Below, piece by piece: positions 36,880-51,800 of a DNA stretch of 64,000 nt. A program made the translations under genes and the position numbers. The notes beneath the pieces were generated by a model. The model did not search any database. It was not told the DNA's origin and was given only the letters and a program-made list of their open reading frames with translations. Origin of the DNA: Paralvinella palmiformis (taxonomy: Eukaryota; Annelida; Polychaeta; Terebellida; Alvinellidae); assembly GCA_025642065.1 (NCBI GenBank), contig JAODUP010000657.1:152001-216000 (forward strand), in the 5' to 3' direction. The number at the start of each line of letters is the position of its first letter. Within the stretch, counting starts at the first letter, position 1.

Positions 36880-39800
36880 ATGGTGAAAACAAGGCATACT
36901 AGTGACCATGAAGATGTAGGATGTGAGCAGTTTATCACTATTTCCACTAGAAGAACGCGTTCAGCTGAGCAGTTCGAAGCACAAATCAATGTAAGCTACG
37001 GGGACAAAAGAGATCACTTGTCTGTTTACTCGTATTATCGCCCAGGATACTTTCATTGACAATTTACTTCACAATTGATCGTGTGAGTTATCACATATAC
37101 CAGTTTATTGATTTATTATTATTGTAATTTTTATGTATAAAGTACTGAATTCAACAGCTGTTTAAAACACCAGTTTCTTAGGCCAGGAGTTTCCGATTTC
37201 TTGAAGATAGTCATGCTCATACTCATAGATACATGAAACACGGTAGATCCCTCTAGGCACTTTCATACAATTTTTTTTTATAGTTTGATAAAGAAAATTA
37301 TACAGACAGAAAGAGCTCAGTTTCTATAACCATATACAGTTTGAATTATGTCAATAAGTAACATGTAAAGGAAGTTATACACATTTTAATCAGATAAATA
37401 TCATGAATTTATGTCACCAATTACTATTTAGATCTACTACTACTAGCATTGTCGTAATTGTGACCATCATACTCATGATGATGATAACATCTGGGAGACT
37501 AATTCAAAAGTTAACATCAAAAAGGTTTTTTTCTTCAAGTACAAAATTATTTAATCTCCTTACAAGTGGACAAGGAATTTATTACTAAAATTTCAACACC
37601 CCCATTTTGTGGCCTCTGGAGGAATTAGTTCGCGAAACTGTGAATTATTAAAAAGGTTCTTTGGAAGGAAAAAACCCTGAAAAATGTGTCAGTGACATTA
37701 TTTTTGGTGGCAGATGGTTATTTATGGGAGTAATGAGCATCTGAAAATATGCTGTACATACATTTCAACGTTAAATCACGAAAAATGACTTTCGATCATG
37801 ATGTTTATAAAAGTGCCTAAACATGGTATTCTTCTAACAGAGACAAGGAAAGATAATTTTAGTAGTCTGAGTATCCAACTCTATGTTTTACACATTGAAT
37901 TTAAATGGCAGTGGAATTAAAATAATTATAAAATACTATATCTGAGGCAAGATAAAATTTTAATTCGCCACAAGAAATATGTTTTGGTCTGGACCCTGAC
38001 GTACACTAAAGTAGCTATAGCTACGGCACTTCAACTGTGCATGCACACCTTCCTGAATCCTCAGTAGGATACAACACACTGTGCCTGCTACTGGACATCC
38101 TATGCATTTACTAACACTTGGACACTGTATGCCTAACTAACTCTAAACCGAAGTATTTGTACAATTCTGTCAAGGTAATATGGGAGCAAGACAGTATCTT
38201 GTGGGTTACTGACCACATTAAATGGCCCTGCCAGCTCCACTGAATTAATTAAAAACAGGGGGCATTAAAGATTCACTGAGGACAAAATACAGAGGACCTC
38301 CCTCAGGGTATTTCAGCTCCATCTTTCCGTACTGTCCCCCTATGAGTAGTAGGAGAGGAGATATAAACAGCCACTCAATAATAAAAAGGGACAACACTGG
38401 AAATAAATGCTAGCACTCTCCTGTGATATAGATCATGAATTTTTTTTTTTTCAATTCAGTTGTCCCTGGGACAAATGCACTTGCCCAACAAATGTTTTCT
38501 ATTGCCCAACATATTTTCACCTGATCCAAAATTATCATTTATTTTTAAATCTGCTATATTTTATCTGCCTATATATAAACATGTATTTGCAATAAAAATC
38601 TACAAATAGAGAAGTGTTTGATAAGAAATGCTTATTTGGTGCTGCTTTGCTGAGTCACCCATAGCCATTTTCACTCTCACTATATAAATAAAATTTCAAA
38701 TTACCAAGAATCCAGAATTTTATGACCCCGTTGTAAAATTATGGATTTAAGTGTCCAGGTTGGCTTTCCCAAGGAAAATAACTGGGATGGGTGTCCGAAA
38801 CACATGGATGTCAGATTTGCATGCAGGGTAGATGGAATCTTGACTTTAGATGTAGCTGGCACTCACAGGCAGCTATGCATCACAGATTATAAGTATAGGT
38901 ACGCAGCAGGAAAAAAAGATTTTTTAATTGGCTCGTTCATCAGGCATGCACACACAGATATTTGGTGATTTTCCTCTCAAAAGGCACTTGCCTAAATTGG
39001 AAAGCGATCAGCACTAGCCTGGCATAAAGATGTACTTGTCCCGGGCGTCTGGTCAACTGATTTTTCAGGCCCTGCTGTAGGTAGCAACTATTGCATTATA
39101 TGTGGTTTTTAAAAATGGCGTTGTTTTAATTATTGTTTATCTTTCATTTGTAATAGGGCTATCATGGTGGTAGTGAAGGAGAGTATGATGATGTGTTAGA
39201 ACAACCCCATTCATTAAGGAGAACTAGGGCAGCACAACGTAACATATCAATGTTTTCTGGTAATACAACAGATGATGAAACTCCACCAAGAGCTAAAAGG
39301 TATAACATGGCTCAAAGTTGCACTTGCATTTCAGCTCTACTTCTGTGATTTTATATTTGGGTGCAATAAATGATAATTGATTATTATAATCTACTATATT
39401 CCCTGTGTGTGACCAGCACTTGGGCTAAATAAATAAGAATTCACTGACTCTAATATCCTCTCCCAGTTCGTTTTACAAAGTGAACCTGCTGTGATAAATG
39501 CACAGAAACTAAGCAACTTGAACAGAGAGATACTTATAAAGACAACAATATCAGAAGAGTTAAAAATCTAAAAGTATTTTTCTATTGTTCAGTTTCTAAA
39601 TCAGTGAGATGTTAGTACTGTACAATCTGATTTTTCAATCATGACATGTGTTAAGCTCCACGATCAGCTTTTGTTTGATATTTCACTGGACATGTAAACA
39701 TTTTGGATAATTTTTGTAGAGAATTTCAAATCAGTTTCACTCCCGGAAAAGAGAGTCAGCACTTGAAAGTGTCTACATATATATCAATTATCATTGTTTG

Positions 39801-42800
39801 ATTCTGCAATTTTATTTGAATTGTTTTTCCAGGAAACACCACAGAGAAGTGCAGGAGAGAGAAGGTAATACAAACTGTTTTATGTATTCATTTCAATCCA
39901 TGAATGTGCTGGAAATTAGTTTTTGTTTGCTGATTGAATTAACTTAATGGTTTACCAACCCAAGACTTGTCTTTGCTATTACAGACCATTTGCGGGTCAG
40001 TGGACGATTGATGAGGCGACACTGTCGATCCCAGAGCAATTACTTGGGAGAAAAAATAGTTGGTGAGGTATCATGTCGTAGAAGCACGAGGCAGAGAAAA
40101 CTTATGTATGATACATTCAACCAGAGTCTTATTGACAAACAAATATCATACTATGCACCCGATGATGAGAGCTGTGAGGAAATTGAAAAACCTAGGAAGC
40201 GTCGCTGCCGTGAGGTGGAGCTGCAGCCAGATGATCAGGTAGGTTCATTTATTTACAGATGCTGCACAATAATGGGGAGGTTTACCCTGGATTATTAAGC
40301 TTGACCTAATTAAATGTGATCTATGAGCATTATAAGCCTGTTAAAGTCTTTCAGGAGCAATTCTCACAAAGGGCTGTACGGCAATATCAAACCTGTACCT
40401 CCTTAGCCAAACTGTTAGCATTTCAGAGCTTTGGGACTAGGATTCATATCCTGACCCATCTCTTAATGAGGGTTCTTTCAGTTGATCTCATTACTGGGCC
40501 TATTTAGCCTACTCCTTTCACAGATGAAGCCATAAAGCAGTTGACAATTACATTTTTACTTTGCAGAATATTGACATGTACACCAGGGTGAAATGTGAAA
40601 GACGACTTGGAGTAAAGCGCAACATGTATGTACAAGACGATGATGACAAAGAACAGGAAGAAACAGCTATATCAGGTACTAAGACCCCCCTGGGCAGAGT
40701 GTTAAGCTTCACATTAAATGCTCTTAAATATCAACTCATGTTAAACATCCTAATAAATTGACATTGAAATCTTATGCTTATCCCTCTTCTTTAAAATACT
40801 TCAGCTGTGTTGGATAGGGAAACTAGGAAAAACCATAGGTTTTACCACACAAGCTTAAGATAACTGCTTACTTGATTGTATGGCATTCAAATAAGATTTG
40901 GTCTTATTTTGTCATTAAATTCTGTAGTCAAGAAAAGGTTTTGTCTTGCAGCATATATCAAATGTTGTAGTGAAAATCTGAGTGTGACTCATCTGAAAGA
41001 AATGTTCCAGTTTTCTTTCTTAAATAACAAAAGGCATCATTTGATTTATCAGATTAAATTGGGAGGGGGGGGGGCTATCAGGATAATTGTATATTCTTAG
41101 TGGATAAGAGGCGTTAGTTTGTGGGTGGGTTCATGTCTTTTCTGGTCATTGGCCCATTGTGAAAAGAAGCATTCTTCGTTTGATTCCATTTTGTCGCTTT
41201 GTAGGTTGTAGTGATGAAGCAGATGAAGAAGAAGAGGAGGAAGAAACTGAAGAAGAGCAGAATAACTCAAGACAGTATTTTCTCAGGGAACATAAACCAA
41301 GGACAAAAATGTACGAGGCTCCAATAGGTAAATTTGATACACGTTGCTCGACTTTTATTATCGTGTTATGTATATAAATTTATATATGCTATATGAGGTT
41401 GATTTTGTTTTGGAATACAGCTCTGTGTTAGAAGGAATTGAACAATTATTTTGAATTAAATATTGCATCATTTTGGATAGAAATTAACTACTCTAAATGT
41501 CCCATCATTCAATAGTTAGAGTATTGCAATGCAAACATCCAGTTTCTGGGTTTTAATCTGGCTCATACCTGTGTTCATGGGATCTTGCACTCTGCATATT
41601 GTATTGGTTAAATACAAATCAAACTTATTTTGCAGAACCAAAAAGGAGCCGCCCCACAAATATTTTCAGGGATACAACACCGCCGAGGAAAAGCAGAGGA
41701 CGTCCAGTAACTTACAGTTCACCAGCGAGACGTCAAAATTATAGAAAACGGTATGTATTAAATGAAGTCAGTTTTTCCTGATTCTTTCAGTTGGCACATG
41801 TATGCATTTCTGTTTATATTCTGATGATTTTTTAGAAGAAAGGCCGCTTTCCATGTTTCAAGTTCTACAAGTTCCAGTAGTGCCAGTGATAATGATGTTA
41901 GTGATGAGGAACGTTTTGAGAGGAGAAAGGCAAAGAGTATGGCGAAATCTAGATCAAGGTAAATACATGTATCTAATAATAAGGCATCATGAATTTATTT
42001 GATTTATTAATATAATATGGCACTATCACATGTCTTGTTTATTTATTGTGTAACTATAATTTAGAAAATATCCAATCTCTTCATACAACCTAGATGTGTG
42101 AATGATAATTTGGATGATAGACAATGTTGCATAAATGTTATTCTATATTAATCCACTTCATTTGAATTAGTTGTGTTTTGAATTAGTTTGGTGGTGTGAG
42201 ACTGGGGTTCGTAGCCCAGCTGTCCAATGTTCAAAATTATTTCATCTATCAGTTCACATCATTACATTATTACCATTGGAAGTTACTTTGGAGCTCACCA
42301 ATCTGCACAGAAATGTCTGTTTAGCAGAAACATTATATGCACTTGCAGTCAGACAGATCTTTCAGGAAATGAACTGTATAGTATTTATAGTAACTTAACT
42401 AATCCTTCACATAACCACCTGTCAGTCATTGTAGACCTGCTCCTGATTAAGAAGTGTTTTTCTCTTCTGACATTTGATTTCATTTATCAGGTGTTTGCCA
42501 ATGAATATTAATCCAGAAGATGTTACAACAGGATTCCTCAAAGACAGAGTGAAAATTGGATCTAGCTTAGCTGATGTGGATCCAATGAGTCTTGACAGAA
42601 ATGTATTTTAATTTTATATTATTTATTACCAGATCTGGTAACCACTAAGTTCTTTATTGTGGATTATTTTGTTGGAATACATGGTAAATGAGTAACATTT
42701 AAGCATTTCATATTGTTTATTTATTAATAAATATATTAGCCCTCCTTAACAGATTTTTTTATTATCTTAGGTTACCTTTGAGTCAGTGGGTGGCCTTGGT

Positions 42801-45800
42801 AAGCATGTACGAGCCTTGAAGGAAATGGTTGTCTTTCCCTTATTGTATCCAGAAGTCTTTGAAAGGTTTAAGATTACACCTCCAAGGGGAGTGCTGTTTT
42901 ATGGACCTCCAGGTTAGTGGCATACTGCAGGCTAGACAATTGTGTGAGTGCTTGTGTGTGTGTGTGATAATCAGGGATTTATTTTATCATCAAATTTAGA
43001 CAAAGCCTTAGAAAATCCGTGTGTGTGTGTGGATACATATATAGTGGCACTAGCTCAGAACATCAACATCTAAGCAGCCTTTGAAACCTATGCCTCCATA
43101 AATCTATGCATAAATAAAAATATACATACATCTAAATATAAAATATTCTACAGCTCCACATATCCGTACATACATAGATCTACACATGTGTCTGGTCTGT
43201 TCTGTTCATCAGCCTGTGAGGAATAGCTAATCTGCTTTTCATGTGACAAATACGTCACACCCACAGGGAAGCGGTTGCATGTAGGCTACATAAAAAGGCT
43301 GAAGTTCATACAAAAAGTACCATTTGACACCACAGCTCACAGTAAATAGCATGTGCATGTGGTTCAATAGTAAGTTTAGACAAAGCCATAGTGTGTGTGT
43401 CGAGGCCCATATAGCCTACCATGTGCACAAAAGTGGCTGTGAAATACCAATCATCATCATCATAGTATGTGTGTAAAATATCACTATGTGAATTTAGAAC
43501 TTGCAGTTGTGAATTGACACAGTAGTTAGGGATCCATTTTTTTTTACACAGTAGATGTCCTTTATATATTCTATTATTACCCAGGAATATTGGCTGTGAA
43601 TTTTTATAAACATTCCAAAATCACCTAAAACATGTTTTAAAACATTTCTTAGCTATTTCTTTTGTGTCCACAAAAAATTAATATTGTATAAATAATTTTT
43701 TTTAATAATTATGAAGATAAATCTAGCCAATGTTAGTGTGAGCATAATAAATTACATAGTAATCATGTTTTGTTTTAAAATTACAAATTACATATCCACA
43801 AACAGCTGTATATTCATTTTAACAGTAAACTACACATAGTCATTAGATATTAATTTTGTATGCTAATAATCAGTAATTTTAGTGGGAGGCATAGTCTCTG
43901 CACTATCTAAATCACTCAATAAATTGATTCATCCATGATAAAATATTCACATATACTTGAAGTATATATCATTGTATGTCGCTGATTAGTCATAGTTTCT
44001 GTACAAATATTGTACTCATATGTAGACATTGTTTTATGCTGTGTAACAAGACAATTAGCTCAGCCCTGCCTAATCAGATGGTGGAAGTTTTTACTGAAAT
44101 CAACTAGTGTCTGAATTTAAAAGCAGTTTATTCGATGTGTACAGCTTTTTCAATGGCAGCTGATGTCCAACACTATATGTCATCTATTTTACATTCCCTC
44201 GTCACCTATTTTGTCAGCAGAAAATAGGTTGCCATTTTTGGTGAAAAAGTGGGTTAGAATGCACCAGATACTCTATTTTCTCAACTTTTTCAGAGGAGAG
44301 CCTCTAACCCCCCTTCCAATGGAGAAGTGCCATACCTTCACTACCCCCACACCCTCCCCCACATCCATACCCCCCTCCAGCAATGCCATGGTAGTAGAAG
44401 CGCTGTGTTTTACAGGCCACCACAGATGAGCTACTGTCTTCTTTTTGTAAGGGGTTGTCTACTCTATTCCCTACTGAAAAGGCTGGTGTATCTTTAGGAG
44501 ATTATCCTGTTTAAACCTAAAAGGGGGTTTAGTTGTTTGGTGACACTCATTTTATATCTGTTTGAATAAGAATGTTTATCAAAAATGTATAACCAAGGCA
44601 TTAATGGCTTGATGTATTTTTGTTTTACATTTGTGGATATAAAAGAAATCATTTTGTTGTTGTAATGAGGTGAACTGAAAATGTTTTCTTGCATGTATTC
44701 AGGTACTGGTAAGACATTAGTGGCGAGAGCTTTGGCTAATGAATGTAGTTCCGGTGAAAGACGTGTTGCATTCTTCATGAGAAAAGGAGCAGATTGTTTA
44801 AGCAAATGGGTTGGTGAATCTGAAAGACAGCTGAGGCTGTTGTTTGACCAGGTACCATTAAGAAAACACTTTTTAACACATTTCATTGATTGCAATCATC
44901 AGTGCCATGAATCAGATTACTGGATCTCTGTTTTACAGGCAAATATTTATTTATAGTTGAAAGGCCATTAATAATATTGAGATTTTATCACATATCATTT
45001 CCATAGGCTTATCAGATGCGGCCTTCCATTATATTCTTTGATGAAATTGATGGCTTAGCACCTGTGAGATCTAGCAGACAGGATCAGATCCATAGCTCAA
45101 TTGTCTCTACTTTACTGGCTCTTATGGATGGGCTGGACAATAGAGGGGAGATTGTGGTAATTGGTGCTACAAACAGGATTGATTCAATTGACCCAGCACT
45201 TAGACGACCAGGCAGGTTTGACAGGGAATTTGCTTTTCCCCTGCCTTCTGTTCAGGTTTGTATTCTAAATTTCTTTTGTATAGGATGAATTATACATTTT
45301 ATTCTTTGCTTAAGATGCGCTACATTTTTTGGGTGTAATTAATTGTAACTCATATTTATGAATTATCTCAGGCAAGAGTTCAGATCTTAAAGATTCACAC
45401 CAGAGATTGGAAACCAAAGTTATCAGATGATTTCATTGAACAGTTAGCTGAAAAGTGTGCTGGTAAGTATATTTAGTTTTTGCTGTGGCAAGGTGTAGAC
45501 ATTTACATAAAAACAAATGTTTTTAGTGCATTTAGTATCAATTATATTGTGTTATTTGTTCCAAAAGATTTCTTTTCTAATCAAGGTGATATTTGAATTT
45601 GAAAATTATGTGAATTGAGTAATATTTTTCTAATACAACATACAATCAATTAATATTAACCTCATGCTGTTTCATTATGCCTCAAATAGGATACTGTGGT
45701 GCTGATCTGAAAGCATTGTGTACTGAAGCTTGTCTTCATGCCCTCAGACGTCGATATCCACAGATATATCATTCTCAGGACAAACTACTGCTGGACGTTG

Positions 45801-48800
45801 ACTCCATAACAGTAGCCACTGTTGACTTTCAGAAAGCAATGCAGGTTATTGTTCCAACAGCACAGCGAACACTTACCACACCAGCAAGTTCTCTTTCCCA
45901 TGCTATAAGACCGTTGCTGCATAACACTCTGAATCAAGCCTTAGAGCTACTCAGGAGAAGCTTTCCTGTTGCATTAGCGCAGAATACTGCTGTGGATACA
46001 CCAGGTTTGTATCAGGAACTTTGTAAATGGGGGAGTAACAAGCACTGGCATGCAGAATCAGAATTCCCAGTTATAGACACTTAATATTCACTCAACTGTT
46101 CATGGCATTTACTTGAACTTAGTTGTGTTTTTTTCTTTTCATAATCCTAACATAAAATTCTGTCTGAAAACGATGTGATGTCCGAGGTGCAAGAAATGTT
46201 CTCACAATATTGTGAGAACATTAAACTGTATTAAGCTGTCCTATGTTATTACAGATGATAACATTCTGTTGTACAAATTTATTGGACAACTGATTTATTT
46301 AACACATGGGTCTTGTTTTATCTTGGAATCTAATTGAAATTAACTTGCTGAATATTTTTAGCTTCTATCGGTATGCCCAGTGGTGACTGACTTTTGCATG
46401 AACTACAGAATTGTACCTTTGTTTGTTGAAACAAGATAAGACAGTAATATAAATTTAATGAGTCATAATAAAACATTATCATTCGAGTTCATAGGAATCT
46501 TTTGATAACCATATAAACATCCAGAAACATTAAAAGATATTTTAAACCAATTGATTTAATATGTGGTTGAAATCCCATATTAAAATTGGCAGGATCCCAC
46601 ATATAACAAGACATTATCTGATTGTGTACAGCTGTTCATTGAGTTGTATGGTTATGTCTATCGGAGCCTCAAATCCTTCACTTTCTTTTGCCACTCTCTC
46701 TGCTTCCAATGCAACAAATTGTTATACGTGATGAAGAGCCCCTAATGGGATTTGACACTGTCTTTACAGAAGGAACTGCACCCAGACATTGTATCAGCTC
46801 CTGATTGTGTCCATTTCGTACAAATTTTACAATAGATTGTCTGGGTTCCTTCAGCATATTCAATTCCTGGAAACATTTCTCTCCACCCTCTTTTCTCATT
46901 CTTTGCCCTCATACTCCTTCTAACTTCATTTTCGACCCTTAATTTGAGGCTTTCCTGTTGATGTAAAATTGAAAGTGCTGAGAGGAGCCTGTTGCATCTC
47001 GGGCTATCCCGTTGAAATCTTGTATGACGGCACGACCTAATATGGGTGTCGGTCGCCTATCCAGAAATCAACAGTACCTACATTATTGTGTTGTTTCATA
47101 TAGAACGATAGCTGCATTTCATTTTCATTTTAGGTGTATCTTATAAATCTCAAAAGAACACAGAAATTATTGACATCACATTATTGTTAATTAGATTTTT
47201 ATCATGTTAGAGTAAGTATTTTGAATATGAAATGCCAAAATTGCTGATAAAACTGTTGTTTTGAAGTGTAAATGAATTCGGAAATCAATAGAATTATAAC
47301 TTGCCTTGGCGGGCAAGTGCTAGATTAAATTAGATTGCCCATGGTGCAGTTTCAGTTGCCCCGGGCAAGCAGAAAAGCATTAATGTCAAGCCCTGAGTAT
47401 GTGAAATATTTTCACATACAATCTACTCTGACATCACAATGTCGATCTCTTTTGTTTGGTTTTAGAACTCAAATACACATTATATAATATGGACTACTGA
47501 AAGAGATACCCCAAAACAGATTATTTAAAGCTTTTAATTAAAACATAACTGACTTTATTAACTAGAGCTATAATGTGATAACAGTTCCAGCTGGAGATGG
47601 AGACGTTATTTGTGTATTTTCATGATTTATACACATCCATATAGTTCTACACGTACTAATGCATAATTAGCTTTATCATTAAAATTAAAGTGAATAGCTT
47701 CATCAACTTGAAACTTGTGTGATAATGATCTGGTTTGGTGACAACATTCAAGTTATGTTTGTATTGTGCTGAATATTGCAGTGTAAAGAACATGTAACAA
47801 GTTTTACCTGCACTGATAACATCTTTGAATTTACTAGTTTAGTAGTTTACTAGTGCTTGCTTTTTAGACCTGATAGGTATTGAAGTAAGCATTCACATAC
47901 ATTTATTAGTTGATAATTTTTTGCATTCAATGTAAGTATTGATGATTTTTGTGAACACTGGTTTTAGCAAATGTCTATCTGGTACTTTGAACAATAGTTA
48001 GTAACTGCTAGAGAAAACTTAATTCTAGGTTACAACTCATACTTTATTAATATTGCTGTAGGTGTTTCTATCGATGATGATGACGAGCTCGTAACAGATG
48101 AAGAAGATGGTGTGGACATATTTGACCACAGTAATAAAAATAATATGAAAAAACATCTTGATATGAACAATCCTCGGACTGTTTACTTTGACTTAATAAG
48201 GTCAGTTGATTATTGATCCCCTGGTCATTGCATCGATGTTTAAATACACACATGCACACACCAGAATATTTTAATATGTATGTGCGTGAATGCTAAGAAA
48301 AACCTTTAATTAGTGTGATAAACTTCATTATCACTTCAGATCTGCATGTCATCATCCAGCCACACACCGTCCACGCCTCCTACTGGCTGGTGAAGCAGGT
48401 CAAGGACAAACTACACATTTGGCACCTAGTATTATACATCATATGGAGAGACTACCTGTACATGTTCTAGATTTACCGGCTCTGTATGCCGTTAGTGCAA
48501 GAACACCCGAGGAATCGTGTGCTCAGGTATTGCATATTTTGCAAAAATGTTTTGAAGAATATTGAAAACTATGATAATAGTTGATAGGAAATAATCAGAA
48601 AATTTTGTGTCCTTTTCTTCATATTATTTCTGTTGTTAATTTTGTGATAGTAGTGTGAGCTATAAGGGCTAGGTGTAAAATGAGCTTTTGATTACTTTCA
48701 GATATTCCGGGAGGCCAAGCGTACTTGCCCCAGTATAATTTATCTACCTCATATAGGCCAGTGGTGGGATGTTATTGGCGATACAACACGGGCAACATTT

Positions 48801-51800
48801 TTGACACTCCTGCAAGATCTGGATCCAACTTCACCTCTCCTCTTTCTTGCCACAAATGATGAGGATTACAACTTTCTTCCTGAAGTGGTCAGATCATCAT
48901 TTTACTTCATCAGTTAAGATTGATTGAAATAAAAAATGCCAATATTTCACTCCAGCTGATTTGCATGTGCATTAGACTTCATCTGTAATTAAATTTCATT
49001 GGCCTGCTTTTTCTTTCAGCTACGCAAACTATTTAGTTTATCATCAAGTGAAGTGATTTTAATGAAAAATCCAACTGAGTTGGAAAGAAGAGGTTTCTTT
49101 AAGGATTTACTTCATGGGCAAGCCATTAAGCCTCCACCAACAAGAAAACAATCAGGTGTGTGTAATTTGTACAAACAATCGGCCGTAAAATGTCAAAAAA
49201 GATTTTGGGAATCTCGCAGGACAACTTAAAAAAAGACCTAAACCAAAGCTCAATTGTATATATTTGTGTAGATGGATGGGTGATCAAAATTTATGTCTCC
49301 GCTTGACCCATCTCTGTTAAAATTACCTGCCCCAAGTGATGGTGATACGCATGTTTGCCTTCTCCGCATGCCTTCTCCACCAACACCAAATCATATGCAC
49401 ACAACAGCTCTTATGGCAATCCCTCCCTGACCTCACGCGAAGAAAACTCACATACATTTAGACTCCAGTACTAAGGATATAATAGTTAAACTGCCATTAA
49501 AACTATAACTCACGTAACCTGAAATAAAAACATACGCATAATGGCTCAATTACGTTTAGACTATGGGTCTAAACATACAGCTCACATACATGTAACCAGC
49601 ACTCACTGTCTTTGGAATAAGCTCATCAATGGCTCATGAAAGTTCGGAAATATTTGGATAATTTTAATGGAAATATGATAGCTGGTGGTTAGAATTGTTT
49701 GGTAGTGCATTTGATAGGGAATAAAATAATTGTTTGTTACATTATATTTACTTCGACATGTGTAATTTCTTTTCCTGTCACTTTTAAAACAGCCTTTTCA
49801 GATTTATCCAATAACAATTACTCTGTCACCTACATCTGGCATATAATACATACGTAATGATAATGTGCTGTTGACAAATATTTGAAAAATGAAAGGGAAA
49901 CACACTAGATCTATCATATCTGCTCACTCTGGTTTACTGAAGTTGCAGAAAATGTTTTGCTGTAATTCTTTTAAGTTAGATCAGTTTCTTTATTACATAA
50001 CACAGTAATGTATTTGCAAAAACATATGACTAATTTTAACTTGCCTTAAAAAGTTGCTACACAAACTATGCATTTCCTAATTGATTAGCAATTGTCGCTA
50101 ATAATTTTCCCTGTTGTGTTAGGTTTATTTTATGAGCATTTTGATATTTTAGCACGTAGAGCTTTAGAAGAATTACCAAAGGCCCCACCTCCACAACCTC
50201 GTCATCTAACGCCCAAAGAGCTGAAGAAGCTGCAAATGCAGGAAGAGGCCACACTCAGGGAGCTTAGACTTTTCCTCAGGGATGTACTGAATAAACTAGG
50301 CAGGGATAGGAAATTTTCAATATTCACTAAACCAGTCGATGAAGAGGAGGTATGCAGGTGTTTTATCTCAATCACATAGATGTGTACATTCATTCATTCA
50401 TAATTTGTCGTGGTATTTTCATATGTGGTGATAATTTTGTTCATACCTTTTCTAGGTACCTGATTACTATGATGTTATCCTGAGTCCTATGGATCTATCA
50501 ACAATGATGCACAAGGTTGACTTGCATCAATATGAGACAGCCAAAGACTTCATGGATGACGTAGAATTGATTGTTAGTAACTGCTTGGAATATAATCCAG
50601 ATAAAGACCCAGCAGGTAAGACCTGATTTCAAGCATAATCTTGTTTTAACCATGAACATACTCATAATTTCGGTGTCGTTCTTCTAGCCGAATGCCGTCA
50701 ACCATTATTGGGTGTATGGATTATTTTTATAGATCGTGCAATTCGTCATCGCGCGTGCACATTGAAGGACACAGCTCAGGCCATCTTAGCTGCTGAATTG
50801 GATGAAGAATTTGATAAGCTCTGTGAAGAGATAAAAGAAGCAAGAAAACGCAGAGGTATTATAGTTACTGTATGTTAATTCAACCATCATCACAACTTCT
50901 TCTATTTGACAGTAACTTGTACAGCATAGAGTGAGACTGTATAGCTTAAAGATATTTATTGTTATAGAGCATCACTGTATGGATGCAGTATAGAATATAT
51001 TATCCTCTAATTGTGATAATTTATGTGTCTAAATATTGTTCATCACTAAATTAACCAAACCTGTCTTTATGTCTGCTAGTGAATGACAGCATACTCAATT
51101 GTTTTTCTGTTGACAGGAGAGAAAGCCACAGCCACTGTACCGTCGTATTACTTTACAAAGCCTCTTGGTAAAGGTATGAAGACTCTCATGAAGACCAGCT
51201 CACAGGAAGAAGGTGATGACAATGGTGATGTCTGCAACAAGTCTGTTAAGAGTACTCTTTCTGGTGATGTCTTTGAAGATAAGGAAAACATCAGACGGGA
51301 TATGGTTCCGAAGATAAGGATGGTGGTGAAAAAGGTAGCACTGAAGAAGAACATGAACAAGAGTCACACCAAGTCACCTTGGTGCAGATCTGGCAAGAGA
51401 AGGTACAAAAAAGTGGTCATGTACGTTGATGAGTTTGGCAATGAAATCCCTCCGGAAAGTCTCGCAGAGAAGAAAGAAACTGATGGTGAGAAAAGAGAAA
51501 TTGGGGATGTCCCTGATTCAGAGAAATCAGGAGGTATAGAGAAAGCCGAAGAGCCACAATGCCAAGATGAAGAAAGGAACAGCAGTGAGGATGACTGTGA
51601 AGCTGCTGAGGTTCAGAAGGATACAAAAGTTCAGTGTTGCTGTAGAGGGAGTAGGAGTCCAAGAAGGAAACACAGTCCTGGATCACCGAGAACGAGTAGA
51701 AGATTGCCTAGATGTGAGCAGTTGCCCGTCGGCAGCAATGAAAGATGTAACAAGACTGTTAGCATTGGGCTAAAGGAGGATGATAAACCAAAGCAAGCAG

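Noticed and set aside
40370..40510. tRNA-like B-box words (GATTCATATCC; also at 31895)
   Set aside because: There is only one short box and no matching A box or body, so it is too weak to call a SINE.
44494..44895. 133-codon minus-strand ORF overlapping ATAD2 exon 11
   Set aside because: It is the antisense shadow of a conserved AAA+ exon plus intron sequence.
46678..46899. 73-codon minus-strand ORF in ATAD2 intron 14
   Set aside because: The homology-bearing frame is a different one (the hAT TTF finger); this frame is only its shadow.
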